Source of the DNA: an uncultured Endomicrobiia bacterium
Lineage (GTDB): Bacteria; Elusimicrobiota; Endomicrobiia; Endomicrobiales; Endomicrobiaceae
Assembly (NCBI GenBank): GCA_938040055.1
Contig: CALHWY010000017.1
Location: 1-19,833 of the forward strand
Direction of reading: 5' to 3'
DNA: 19,833 bases
Below the pieces are notes generated by a model. It was not told where the DNA came from. It did not search any database and saw only the letters and a program-made list of their open reading frames with translations. A program made the translations under genes and the position numbers. Below are positions 1 to 14,200 of the stretch, in pieces. How positions within the stretch are numbered: position 1 is the stretch's first letter; every line of letters begins with the position of its first letter.

Positions 1-2269
1 TTCTTCTGCCAATGAAAGCATTCGCTCCAGTTCTTCCTTATTGTCAAAATATTTCGCCGTCTCATCAAGCTGTGAAGCCTTCAACTCTTTAATATTTCCG
101 TAATCTGCTCTTTCACCTTCGCCTTTTGACGCCGATTTCACAGCTCCGTTCTCATAAGATTCCAATATCATTCCTTTATCCAACACTTCGCCCGCGCTCT
201 TTTTGCCTTTGACAATATCGATAATCTCTTTCGCTCTTATGCCGCTTATGTCAAGTTCACCTTTCTTTGCGCGTTCTGTCAATGAAGAAAATATCTCGAA
301 TTTTTCAATGTCCGAAAGCTTCAAATCTTTCAATGCTTCTTGCGCTCCAGGCATATTTTCCATCATCCACACAAAATTCGATACACCTTTATTTATATGC
401 GCACCTGAATAGCCCGCAATCGCAAGACGCATAGCGATTTCTTCCTTGCTTTCTTTTGCAATATCCGACATGGAAACATTAACAAGCTTATCAAGTTTGC
501 CTATATTCCTGCGGGTGGATATCCCGTTCCATATTTCGGCTATTGCGTCTGTAATTCCGACCGCCGCAGCAGCAACTGTTCCGGAAACTCCGAGTTTTGC
601 TTCTCCGGCACCGGCATCCGTTATCTTATCGCGTTTAAATACACGCTCCAGTATGCTAAGCGTCATAAAGGCTCCGGCTTCTCTTAACGTATCGGAAAAA
701 CCTGAAACCTGCCAAGCCTCGCGGACCGCATGTGCCGACGCGCCGAATACACTGCCCAGAATTTTAAATGCCGGCGCTTTAAACACCATAAATCCGAGCG
801 TATTTATTATCAAATCTTTTGTGCTTTCAATGCTGTTTACAATAACAGGATATTTCTTCTTAAAAGCTGCCTGTCTTGCTGCAATCTTTTCTCTAGCCGT
901 AAGCGGTTTATTATAAACAGAATTTTTCACTTGAGAATACGTTTTATTGAATTGATTATATATTTTGACCAAAGACGCCCTTGTATATTTGCTTGCGGAA
1001 GGCATAAACGCTTCTAAAGACTCGGCTGTGGCTTTTCCTGAAGAATCGACTCCGGCAAACTCTATCATCTTCATAAGCATAGCGTCAGGCTGCGCACTTC
1101 TTAAGTTAGCCGCGACACTTGCGTCGTATTCGGCGTTGAGAACAGTCTTTACAAAAATATCTCTTATTTTTCCATCAGAGAGACCGTTCAGATCAATACC
1201 CAGATCCGTTAAAGCGACCTTGACTTTCTCCAGCGGCACTTTATTCAAATCGACACCAAAGCTTCCGGTATAATTACTCAGGTTTATCAATTTTTCTATC
1301 GCTATGTCGTTATCAGCCATAAATTTAGAAGCTTGACATGCTGATTTTTTATCCCCGGGTCCTGCCGAAGTAAAATCAACTCCGAAAAACTGTAGCAGCA
1401 ACTGCATTAAAGCTTTTGCAGCTTCATCATCAATATAAATATTTGCGAGCGTTTCAGTTTTACCCGTCAATTTTGCGTAATTCTCAAACAGAACTCTGCC
1501 GTCATATGTAAGATTGTTTCCTACAATATACGGAGAATTTTCCGCTTTCAACATTTCGATGAATTCACTGTCGTTACCCAGAGTTTTTGCTACCTGCTCT
1601 ATCGTAGTGACTCCGCTTTCTCTTTGGTAAGAGCCGAAATACGGCATTATCTGCTGCGCACGGGCATAAATAATATCAAACGCTTTTTGGACCGTCGCAG
1701 GATTAGCGTCATCTAAAGAAACGATTTTTTCTTTGTTCTTGGCTGCGGCCTCCGAGCCCTGCTGATTGTAAGCCGCGTTTTCCCAAGCAGCCGTCCACGC
1801 AGCCGCCTGTTTATACAATTCAGAATTTTTCGCTACCCCTAAACTATTTAAAGACGCCATCACCGTATTGAAAACTTTTTTTGCTTTTTCTCTTTGTTGT
1901 TCCAAACTGTTTGTTATTTGGTCTTTGCCGTCTAACAACTCTCCCCTGCCGACACTCATCGCGCCGTCAGTGTGGTTATTGAACACATCGGTCTGAATTT
2001 TCCTTATCGTTTCAGCTGCGACAGAGTTGTCCGCATTTTCCGCCGCGGTTATCAGGTTTGCAAGCGCGCTCGTTACTCCTACGTCGTTTAACGTATCTAT
2101 CATGCCGAACATCAACGCAGAGCTCGACTGTACAAGTCCTTTATACATCTTAGCGAGAAGTATTTGTTTTCCAAGAGACATTTTCGTCGTTATATCATCG
2201 GCTGTTCGTATGCCGTCAAAAATACGGTATTTGCTAAACTCGAAATTCACATCAACGCCGTTAACGATT
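1..2269 (-). other. Helical C-terminal region running off the window (residues about 5556-6311)
   Basis: Helix-rich sequence follows the motor domain. The first part (to about 2040) may be the equivalent of the SecA helical scaffold. The next part is Leu/Lys/Asp-rich and unrecognised. Near 700-880 a hydrophobic stretch (LIINTLGFMVF, then ILGSVFGASAHAV) and near 550-620 an Ala/Val-rich one could associate with membrane. The last residues in view are charged helix (EELERMLSLAEE). No stop codon is reached, so a terminal effector or anchor domain may lie outside. Confidence 0.5.
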
Positions 2270-5200
2270 TTTTCAGTAAAGTTTCCTTTTATCCATTCAT
2301 ATAAACCTGCTGTTTTAACGTCTGCGAGCAAATCGTTCACTTCCGACATATTTGCATAAATGGTTCTTGTGAAACGCTCGCCTTTTTCCATATGTCTGCC
2401 CGATCTTCCGAAGGTTTGATGTATGAACGAATAGACCGCATTGGAACTATCGGATTTTACGGACCAGTTACCGGTAAAATCAAGGCCCATTCCGCCGCGC
2501 TCATTAGCCAGCACTATACGTGTCGTATCATTACTGCTGATTATATAACCTTTCTTATTGCCGTCCGCATCTTCGCTAAATATACTGTCTTTACCGACAG
2601 TTCCGTTTATGTCGCAAATTTCAAAATCTTTTCCTTCCGCTTTCAGCAATTCTTCTATTTTGACCCTCAAATCGTTCAGAGTCCGATCGCTTAAAGATAC
2701 AAACAATTGATTCAATCCTTTACCGGCATCTTTTATAATATCTTCCGCCATACGCGTTATACCTTTATCGGTTATGTTGCCGTCAGCATCAATATAACCT
2801 TGTCTGGCAGAGAACTCTACAACCTCGACTGTATTCAACGCTTCGTATGTCATGGCAAGCGCTCTCATTTCGGCGCTTGATCCTTTTGTATTCTTCATTT
2901 CTTCTCCAAGCGTTTCTACCGCCTGAGCAGCGGAAAGATTTGACAATTTCGACAATATTTCGATCGCCGCATTAGTATCTTCAAGCATTGATTTCTTTAA
3001 ATTTAACTGTCTGGATATTATAGACACGCCTTTTTTGTCAGCTGCCGACTTGGCCATTTCTTGTTCCATATTCTTAATTTCGGCTTTCAAAGACAGTCTT
3101 TGCTTATTAAATTTCTTAGATACTTCCCCAACTGTGGTTGCTTCAAAGTCAAAATTTTTCTCAGTCCCGAATCTTACAACAGGCATACCCAAAACTTCAG
3201 ACAACTTATCAACGTGAGACAATGTCCCGGACATAGCTACATACTGTCCTTTTCCGTAAAACAATCTGCTTCTCGACGTTCCGTAAGACGTCCGGCTTGT
3301 ACGGACGCTCGCTAATGCTTTAAATTTATCCGTATCTTCTCCAAGACACTGTATTGCAGCAGAATAAGCATAGCTGTAATCCGACAGTACCATGCTGGGC
3401 TGCGCTTGTCCTCCGCTCATGGTCACAAGTTTGCCGGCTGCGTCCGCGCCGACCAGACCGATGTCGTCGCTGATCATATATTTATTGCTTCCTTTATCAG
3501 CCATCGCCTGTACCATAGATTTGATCTTACCCGTTGTAGCGTCTTTTATTTTCTGCTTTTTAATAGCTTCTTCGGCTTTTTCCTTGCCTTTGTCCGTGAA
3601 CACGACTTGTCCGTTTGTCGGGTCTATATTAAAATCTACGCCTTTCTTTAAATCTGCGGCTATATCATACAGCGATACTAAAGCTTTTTGACGCTCAACG
3701 GTAAATTCAGGATCATCCGCTAATGTCGTGGAAGCTCCGCTGCTCATCACATAGCTCATCGTGCTTTCCATAAATTTATGCGCTTCGTCGGCTATCGTAA
3801 GCCTTGAAGTCCTGTCTTGATGTTTCTGCATGATCTGTTTTAACTCGCTGTTTCCTTCTACGGCCTGGCTTTCCGCCGTAGTCCCGCCGAAACCGTATTC
3901 GGAATCAAGCCAGATCCTTACGGCGTTTTCATCACCCATAACCCTTCTGAAACGTTCTATAGCCGTTATTTGTTCGCCGTTAAAATCAACGATTTTATTA
4001 GGCTCTTTCTGCGCCGATTGCACAATCTCCTGCATTACATAAATTGTCGTACCGTGCTGTCCCATAAGCCATCTGTTCTTTAAGTGATTATTCACTTCGG
4101 AATCATTCTGCAGTATAAGATCCATATCCGCTTTGCCCATATACGACCTCAGCCAAGACATCGTATCGGCTATTATCGTTTTACCAAAACCTACATCGGC
4201 ATATATTGCGAAACTTCCGCCGGTCAACGCATCTAATAATGCTCCGAATTGGCCCAAATTATCTCCGCCTGTCCTATATTCGTAACCGTATTTCTTTTTA
4301 ATAGTTTCCGTTTCCGCCATTGTAACCGCTTCGGCAAGAGCATTAAAAGCCGAATCGTAATTTATATATGTTAAATAATTCGAATCTATGCTTTCTCCCG
4401 TTATATATTCCGAATCAAGACGGCCTTCATCCGTCATTGTGCTCTTTCCGCTTAACACGGCTTTTGCCATATCCTGCATAGCCTGATTAGTCATAAATCC
4501 TGTGGTTATCATATCGCGATTGTTAAACAGCATCAAAGCCGCAAGTCTCCTGGTATCCGCGTCTTCAGAATTAAGCAAGCCGTTTACCGCTTCAGCTTGT
4601 TTTCTTGCACTTAAATCGTCTTTATTTGACAATATCTCGTTTATCGTTCTTATTTTTTCCGCTCTTTCTTTCTGCTCTGTTTCCTCAGCCTTTATATTCT
4701 GCTCTGCCGCTGCCGATATGGAATTCAGCATCGCATTCAATGTTTTGCTGCTAAAACTTCCGGATTGCGACGACAATATCATCGCATTTGCCGCAAAAGC
4801 AACAAGTTCCTCATTTATATTGAAGCTTGCAAGGTTTACCGTATTACCATCCGAATTTATATAAGACAAGTATCCCGTATTACCGCCACCGGCCAATTTT
4901 TCATTTTCAAATTGTACTGATTGTCCGTCTGCCATATTGTCAACGACACTACTTATCTCACTCATTTTTGCGGCTGCGGCATCTGCTATTTCATTATTTT
5001 TCAAGGCAGGCGCTTCGTTATTGTAAATAGATGCAATAGCGCCTATTTGCGCAAGATTTTGCAACATTTGCATATTGAGTGCATTGTTTGAAGGATCGAT
5101 TTTGATCCCGTTAATTGCATCAACAACCGTCGAATTGTTAAATAAGAAATTACCGTTTTCCGTTTTGTTCAAAACTTTACTGTTTGAAAGAGTGATTATC

Positions 5201-8200
5201 GTTATCAGATCATTCACTGCCTGAACACTTTGCTGTTTATTTTCGTGATTTAATGCATCAACTATATTCCGGACGTCAAACTTACCGTCAGCGCCGCTGT
5301 TTCTTGCCACAAGCGCTGATATCTCGGCTCTTGCCTGTACGCTGAGGGAAGGAGCATCATGTCCTGTCCTGAAATTGCTCCAAAGCTGTGAAGCGACGGA
5401 ATGCCTTGTACTAAATCCGCCGTGATTCTCAGCCGCGACGTAAGCATTTTGTATAAACCCCTCATTAACGCTGTTGCTTTGGAGAGCCGCTCTTTGTGCA
5501 AGCATCAAGTTTTGAGCGTCCACCTGTTTTGCGTTTATGATCGACATTCCGCCCGCCATCAAAACAGGAATGTTTGCATCAACGGAAGCCGCAAAATTTC
5601 CTTCGCCGGCGACTTGCGCTATAGCTCCTATGGCAGCCATAAACGATTGTATCTGCGCTATGTCTGAAACCGCAATAATATCGCCGATCTGCCTGCCGTT
5701 CTGAGACAGTATAAAGCCGCTTCCGTCGAAAGCGACTGAAGTGTTTGCAAAGCCGTTCATGGCGAACATATTGTTTATAAAGTTTACCGCATTCGATCCC
5801 GGCGTTGAAGAAGATGAGCCGTTCCCGATATTGTTTATCTGATTAGCGTATTCCGCATTCGTATATGCCACTCCTGCTCCGTTTGGAGACATAAATTCAA
5901 CAAGAATCTCAGCCAGTTCATCCTTGACGCCCAACGGCGCCAAAATGAAATGCTGAAGAGCCCCTTCTTTAAACCATTCCTCAAACGAACCGGTTGCAAT
6001 TCTGGCTAAAGCGCTGCCTTCGGCTTTTGCCAACAAACCTTGCGTTCTTCCCAGCACTTTGCCTATAATAGTTTTTTCCACAGCACCCGTCAGGGCGTTT
6101 GTCGCAGGAGCAAACATCGCTTTAATTCCGCCTGCTATGCCTTGCGCTATAGGCATTCCGACATACATAGCCAAACCGAACTGCAAGCTCTGGCCCGGAT
6201 TCATTGCAAAGATATTTCCTTGTCCCGCCGCTAGAATATTAACTGCTACGCCGCCAAGGAAACTATCTTTATTCCTTGAAGCCAAATTGGAAACGCCCCA
6301 GCCGAACATTTCGTCTGCGCTTCCGAAAATTCCGCCGATGGCATTCATGGCAATATTAAGTTTTGCCATGCTATACATATGCTGTGCCATTCCTGACCAT
6401 GCAGTTATCGCACCGTGGATACCCTGAGCGCCTAAAGCAGCCCCGACATTGCTAACCGCACCTTTAAATCCGTTGGCCACTGCTCTTCCAAAAACTTTTA
6501 TTCCGCCTTTTACTGCCGTCTGCGCAGCGGCATTTCCCGCGACGGTTCCAGTAGCTTTTACCGCTCCGCCTACCCTCATCGGGAAAGCTACAGACAATAA
6601 GCAGGCAGCAACATTAAACCATCCGCTTACGCTGCCTATGCCTTCAGCGGCAAAAGCATCATACGCATTCATTGCCGCCTGAGAAGCAAAATAAGCCGTA
6701 AACGCCGCAGATGCGGCAAGTGCGGCTCCAGAAATTTCCGCCGCAGCTAAGGCCGGTACTACCGCCGCAAGCCCAAGACCTCCCGTTGCGACTACTATAC
6801 ACACCGCCGCGATAGCGACAGCTCCTCCTACAGCGGCTTTTACAGTATCTTTTGTCGTCAATTGAGAATAATTCTTATTGAACATTCCCATTGCGCCGAT
6901 GGTAAGACCTTCGTTTCCGCTGATCAGCATTCCGTTTTCATCGTACTTCGCAACACCCCAGGCAAAATCGCCGTAATTCTGAAATTTAAGACCGTTTATC
7001 AAACCATCCGCAACCCATATTGCAGAGTTCACCACGCCTTCCACTACTCCGACAACGGAAGAAACAAAGCCTCCTACGGCTTCAACACTTCTGGCATACC
7101 AAGCTTTTGATATTTCAAAGTTAGTAGCGCTCTCATTCAGATCCATCTTTCCTGACCACCAGCCGTAATTAATTACGCCGTTGCCTTTGTATTCGCCTTC
7201 GCCCATAAGACTTTCGCCGACTTCAACATTTCTCCATGTACCTTCTGCGGTCTGCACTTGCAGATCCGTACCCTTTACGAAAGCGGCCTCTTTCCAGGTT
7301 TGGTTGCCGACTATGTTCTTTTCCATCCTGTATGTCGAGCCGCCTATGGTAAATTCATTGGTAACATTAAACGTTCCGGTACGTTGTGAACTTTCAATAA
7401 TATTGGAGGCAAGCTGGGAAAGGCCGGTATCCTTGTTTAAAAATACCTTAGAGCCTGCTTCTGCAGTAATTCCTATCGATTGATTTGTCAAATATCCGGC
7501 GTCTGCCGAAGAATTACTTATGCTTCTGCCGTTTTTGTTCGCTTCATCCGAAGTAAAGTCCTGTGTTGAAGTTATTGTTGAAGGTTTGACAAACGTCAGG
7601 TCCGTGCCGGCATAAAAATGGTCAAAAGAATAACCCGTTATCGTATCCTGCATTAATTGTCCAGCTCCAAACGATATTGCAGCTTTAGACTTATCATTTC
7701 CTTCATTATAGCCGGTCGCCGTCAATTCCAACTTATCGCCGTCAATGCTGGCGGATATTTGATGTAAATGCTTATCTGTAGTCGAAGGTGCGGAACCGCC
7801 GCCGCTGCCGATGGACGTATCACCTGTTACTTTAAATATCTTGTCCGTCATGAAAACGCCGGCCGTAACGACAAAACCTTTATTCTGATCAAATTTTATG
7901 CTGTCAACGGTAAATTTTCTATCACCGTTACCGTCATAATTTCCATTAAATATTATTTTAGCGTCAGAGAGATTGTCATCATAAATAAGTTTGAATTTCC
8001 TGTCGTCTGTATATTCACAACGTTCGTAATCAACTCCTTTCTTATAACCTTTTGAGCTCAAATATTCTTCCGTTGTTTTTGTATACTGATACGGATCTCT
8101 ATCATTCCTATCATCGATAACTAATATTTCTCTTCTATTTTGCTCTTTCAGATCATAGAACAATACCTTTTCTCCTTTCGATTCGGGAGTTGTTTGATAA

Positions 8201-11200
8201 TACGGTCTTATTTTATGTTCTTTGCCTGTTATATCCGTCTTTGTAATAGTCGGGATATCCGCTTCGTTCATACTGTTGATATAATCCCCGACATTCTTCT
8301 CATAAGTGCTGCTGATAAAGCCCAGACCTTGACCGATGCCCGCGGGGATGCCTTTTATTTCGCCGTTGACATTTTCAGTAGAACCTCCCGGCATTATTAC
8401 CATGGCTTCGGTTTTATTGTTTAAAATAAACGACTCGGCCTGATATTGCGAAACACTTTCCAGATTCCCGTTTATGTCGTAATTAAAAGAGATTATATTT
8501 TCTTTTGCATTCGTAAGCAGCAGATTGGCGTTCGGAGCATCGGCATTCAGCGGAACTATTCCCACATCCCTTATTGTCATAGACAAAACCTGCGGAGCGG
8601 CTGCATCCGTTTTACCGGCAACGCCGTCTCTGGACACGTATGCATTTGCGACATATCCCCCGTCAGGAAGTGCGGCTCTGTGTTCGATTGTTTCGGTAAT
8701 CAATTTTGTGCCGTCCGGGAATTCGGCGGTTGCGGGAAGAACAACGGTCGCCGTTGTTTTTGTATTAATTCCGCCGGTTAAACCTTTCGGGATAAGATCG
8801 CCTGAATACGCCTCTATATTAACAGTATATTTATCGGTAAATTTATATTCGCCGAGTTTACCTTCGGCATATTTAACAGCGTCGGAAGCCCTGCCGTTCC
8901 ATCCCCACGATGAACCGCTGTCCGACGCGGTATCGACAAGTTTGCCGTCAACATATATTTCAACCGTTTGAGATGAATTTGTCCAAATAAGATAACTTTG
9001 TTCCTGAGCTTTAACTACAACATCTATTTTAACTTCTTTCCCGGATTTGTCGAACTTCCACATCGTTGTTGTAAATCCGGATTCTTCGCTTCCTATTCCG
9101 GTATCATTATGATAAGCACTATGCGTATACGGCTTCCTGGCAGACATCGTTTTTGTACTTTCATTTATTACGGGTTTGCCTGCAATTACAGGCTGCCCGA
9201 CCGGCTTACCTTTTTTGTCAAGAGTTACTTCGGCTCTGGTTCCATCGGGTAAAGGCGCAGAGTATTTAGCACCGACATATTCCGTTTCAGGTTTTGAACC
9301 GTCACCGTTTAAAGTAACAACTACTTTTCCGCTTTCCCATTTTACGCCCGGAGCTTTTTTAGGATCGACATCGCCGGTCAATTTCTGTTCGTAAATTGCA
9401 TTGTTGTACGATACCTTTTGCTTTACATTGTCCGAATCACCGTTAAGTGTTACTGTCATGGAACCTGACTTCCACTTTATGCCTTTAAGAGGATCTCCGG
9501 ATGCTGCGTCCGGTTTAATTAACGTACCCGCAAGGGCTTGATCATATGTAGCATTATCATAAATAATCTTTTGCCGCGGATTGTCGGCATTGCCGTTAAG
9601 TATTACGGTCATAGAACCGCCCGTCCATTTCACGCCGGGCATCTTTGCTTTATTGACAAATGTGCCTTTAAGATTCTGGCGGTAGGTAGCATTATCATAA
9701 ATAATCTTTTGCCGCGGATTGTCGGCATTGCCGTTAAGTATTACGGTCATAGAACCGCCCGTCCATTTCACGCCGGGCATCTTTGCTTTATTGACAAATG
9801 TGCCTTTAAGATTCTGTGTATATACAGCATTGTTATACACCGTGCTTTGTTTGGGCGCATTGACATCGCCGTTAAGCGTCACCGTTATAGACCCAGATTG
9901 CCACTTTACGCCCTTGAGAGGATCACCGGGTCCGGCATTCGGTTTGACCTCTGTTCCTGCCAAGCTCTGATTGTATACAGCATTGTTATATAATCTTTTT
10001 ATTACAGGGTTGCCTGTGCCGTCTGAACCCATGGTAACGATAAGGCTGCCGGAAGACCATTTCAGTGAATTTGTTTGTTCGTTAATATATTTGCCGCTAA
10101 GGTCAGTGGTCAACGAACAAACATTTTTACCGTTGACATCTGCATAACTTGCCGTATATTCTCCGATCTTATCTCCGTCAACTATGGTTTTCCAAATTCT
10201 GGCATTAGAGTCAAAAACATATGCTTGCCCGCTTTTTGCAAAGGCAATATTATCGGATGCGGAAAGCGCCGTCGTTTCGAAAACATCAGTCCAGCCTTTT
10301 ACGCCCGTATCTTTGCCTGTATAAATCTGGATATTTGAAGGCTTTCCAAGATCTATCATTCCGTCTTTCACTTTAATGTTCGCATAAGCGTAATAGTATT
10401 TAATTTCCGGATGTTCGATAAGCAGAGTGGATTCTTTTGCCGTATCAATTTTAGTCATACCGCCGAGAGGATTTGCCTTATTTGCCGCATTTACCGAAAC
10501 CATATTGAAATTCGAACCGTCTGCCACAAGCAGTCTGTTGGAATCAATCATCATGGCAGGGCAAATACTGCCTGCGCCGTTATCATATGACATCGTTCTG
10601 CCTGCAAGCGTAGTTGATGTCTTTCCTTGCTTATCGGTAACGGACTCAAACCTGTATTCCTCAAAAAATCTCGCTCCGTCGGTTTCATTACTTAAAATAT
10701 TATGTCCAAAAGTATAATTAGCGGTTCCCGACATTACAGGCCGGCCTTTCGCATCATATCTTACAGAGAATTCAACAAATCCGCCTTTTGCTGCTTGTAC
10801 ACCATTTGGCCTGGCATACCATCCCAAAGCGCTCTTAGTATTATTATCAGCTCTTACCTTAACATTCGTCGTATAACCGTATTTTGTCGTTCCGTCCGCA
10901 TTTTTCCCAAGTTCTACTCTGGTCACGGTTTCCGACTCGCCGTCTTTTGTCCTGACATTTCTTAAAAGACCGACGGCGTCATAATTTGTTTCGGTTCTTA
11001 CGCCGTTTTTATCAATTCCGGAGACTTTCGCTGTTGCTCCAAGAATATACTCGCTGCCGTCTTTAACTGCCGAGGCCCAGCCGTTTGCGGTCATTTGTAA
11101 ATTTCCGGTCAATGTCCCGTCTATGCCCAAAGATTTGGCTTGTGAACCGTCAAGAGCCGTTGCGCCCACGCCCGTCAAATTGAACGAACCGTCAAAATTT

Positions 11201-14200
11201 AACGACAAAATTTCAGCATTGATATCATAATATCCGGAGCCGTCGTTTCCGAGGATAGTTTCATTAACTTTGTATACGGACCGGCTGGCCGGCGCTTGCC
11301 CGGATCCTTCTGCCTGCGCTTCTCCTGCGCTTGACAATCCGGACTTGCCTACGCGTTCGGATGTTTTGTTCTCACCAGATTTATTGTCAGCGGTTTTTCC
11401 ACGTGAAGCAATTCCCTGCTGAACATTAAATCTGCCATTGTCTTGTTTTTTTATTGTCGAATCGAAAGAGAATCCCATAGACAAGCTGACGGTTTTACCC
11501 GTGTCTTTATTATAGATTTCCTTAATCTCAAAACTTCCGCTGAACTGCCCGTCTATGACATTTCCGAAAGAATCGGCATAAGATATTTTGGCGTCTTTAA
11601 ATTCAGGTATTTCGCCGCTATATTGCGTTTTGCCGTCCGGCCCGATATTCGCGCTGAAATTTATGATTTCGCCGGTATTATTTGTAATCTTCTGCCCGTT
11701 AAAAATAGCGGACGACCCGTCCGGCACATAATATGAAAGATGATCGCAAACGGCGCTCCTGCTGCCGGTGGCAGGATCTATAATATAGCCGAAATGCTGC
11801 GTGCTGTAAGCCATAGAAGGCGAATCCAAATCACTTTTTACTTTTACCTTGCCTCCCGACACTTTCACGTCGACTTCGCCGTATGTTTTTACGGTATAGC
11901 CGTTCTTGTCTTCATCCCATATTTGCCGTGAAAGCGAAGGTTTTACGCCCAGCCCTTCGGAATTCCGTTCGCTTACCGTTCCGTTTTTATTAAGGGTTAC
12001 GCCGCGATAAGTAAAGGTTTGTCCATCAGCGTTTTGAATATTTACGATACGGTTTGTCTTTTCGTCAAACATTCTGGAAGTTAACTTGCTCATTTCATCC
12101 GGATTTAAAGCGCCCAGATCCATCTCTTTGCCGAAAATACTGCTCAAATCCATGACGATCGAATATTTAAAATTATCGATTTCATATGACATAGCGCCGT
12201 TTGCTTTAAATATGCCGGAGCTTATATTTTCATTCCATGATTCGATCATGTTTTCGGAAAGCGTAAAATCGTAAGTAATAACTTTTTTGCGCTCCGCATC
12301 ATAATAAGAAAGCCCGACAGACGCGGGATTTGCGCTGTCGCGGGTATAAACAATTTGTTTGCTGCGCTTATTGAGTTTCAGTCCTTTATCGGCAATCATT
12401 GCAATGTCGGTAATTTTAACGTCTTCCGACAAATTCATTTCCGTCCATCTTTGAATGATGCGGGAATTGCCGTTTTGATCAAGCGACGATGTAAACTCTC
12501 TCAGGTTGGTTTTTCCCGTTTTCGTTTTGTCGGCTCCGTATATTTTTCCGGAACCGTTTCCGTATAAAACTCTGCTGACGCCTTCGGAGTGTAATGCGCG
12601 TGAAAGATTGGACTGCCCGTCATTATCAGCCGCAAAATTCTTATATGCGGTTTCGCCGTCAAAAACGACTCCGGTAAAGCTTCCGGGACCGTTATTATAT
12701 ATGCCGTATATTTTGCTTGTTCCGGCTTTTACTCCCGTCATCGCCGCCAGAGCGGAAGAGGCCGCAATTTCCGGGCTGACGCCCTGAACAACATCGATCG
12801 TATAGGCTGACATTCCGCCTATAAGAGTGTCAAGATTCTCATTCTTCACGGCGCTCGCTATAAGTTTTCCCGAACGGTCATACTCTTTGATTTCCTGCAC
12901 CCCGTTTGCCAGAGCGGCATTAAAAGCGGCCGCTATATTGCCTCCGGCTCCATATGCGTTGAGAATCCTTGAAGACTGATAAGAGTTTAATCCCGCGCCG
13001 AAATTACCTAAAATAATCCCTTGCGGCGTATAAAGTTCTCCTGATTTATCCAATGTAGCCAAAACTTTGCCGTAACCGTCGACTAACTCTAACCCTCTGC
13101 CGTCTTTTTTCTCTCGCGTTTTAGTGTGCATTGCCGGATTGGCGCGCATTTTCATCTTTTCATAATACGAACTGGCCTGATACCCGCCTCTTCCGTCGCT
13201 TACGGCAGTTGCCCCGAATTTAACCCCGGCGCCGCTGACGGCGGCGTCAGCCATCGTCATTCCAAAACTCATCGACGTTATCTCGCCTTTTCTGACGGTC
13301 GCGGATAAACTGTAACCGAAAGCATTATCAAACCATTTCCCGCTTCCGTCATTGGCTCCGCCTGAAAGAGATATAGTCGTGCTGCCGTCTTTAGCATTGT
13401 AGTGAATTGACAAGCCTTGGTTATATCCGCCGAAACGTCCGTTCAAATCAACGCCTATTGTTTTGCTTGACGGAGTATATGAGAAAGTTACTCCGTATTG
13501 ATTTCTGAAATGACGATCACCTTCCGATCTGTTCATATATCCGGCATAATAGCTCATACCGGTTTCGGTATTATAATTTATTCCCGCCGTAAATCCGTCG
13601 CGTTCCACTCCCAATCCGAACGTCATTTCTCCTTTTTCATCAACGCTCAGCGAGTAATTGAATGTCTTATCAACCGACAAACCGTAATTGAACGACATTC
13701 CGTTTTTACTGCTGTAATTAATCCCGAGATTAAAATCTATCGCTTTTCCGACGTCCGAACCGGATGAGAAACCCAAATTAAAGCCGTGTTTATTTTCTCC
13801 GGTCACAGTATTGCGGGAATATCTGTACCCTAAGCTTACGGGCCCGGCCTGGAAACTGCTATTCATTCCTATTGTCATTCCGCCGTTGTCAATATCGTAT
13901 CCGACGCTGAACCCTATAGAGAAGAAAGGAGTGTTTATTCCTATGGTGAGACCGTTTGCGACTACTTGTTTTAATCCGGCTTTTCCCATTGCTTCCATCA
14001 TATTGCCGGCTTTTTCCATCCAGCCGATATTATATTCTTTACCCATAGACTTCATCGCGCTGCCCGCCAAATACATAGCTCCGTAAACAACAGCCGTCGC
14101 AGCGCTCATCATACCGCTGTATACCGTGCCGGCTACGACGCTTGAAGCTATTGTGCCCATTGACACGCCTGCCCCGGTTCCCAATCCCACAGAACCCGTC

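Noticed and set aside
2270..4370. Housekeeping secA gene
   Set aside because: The domain is embedded in the giant frame with no own start, motif II is DEAH instead of DEVD, and the C-terminal linker and zinc site of SecA are not seen.
5262..5501. Minus-strand frame of 79 residues (and another at 14348-14584)
   Set aside because: Both are out of phase within the giant gene. The second is a Cys/Gly/Arg-rich shift product of Ala/Gly coding sequence.
9548..9816. CRISPR-like direct repeats
   Set aside because: The repeat is 131 bases with a seven-base gap, lies in frame in a coding region and encodes a protein repeat.
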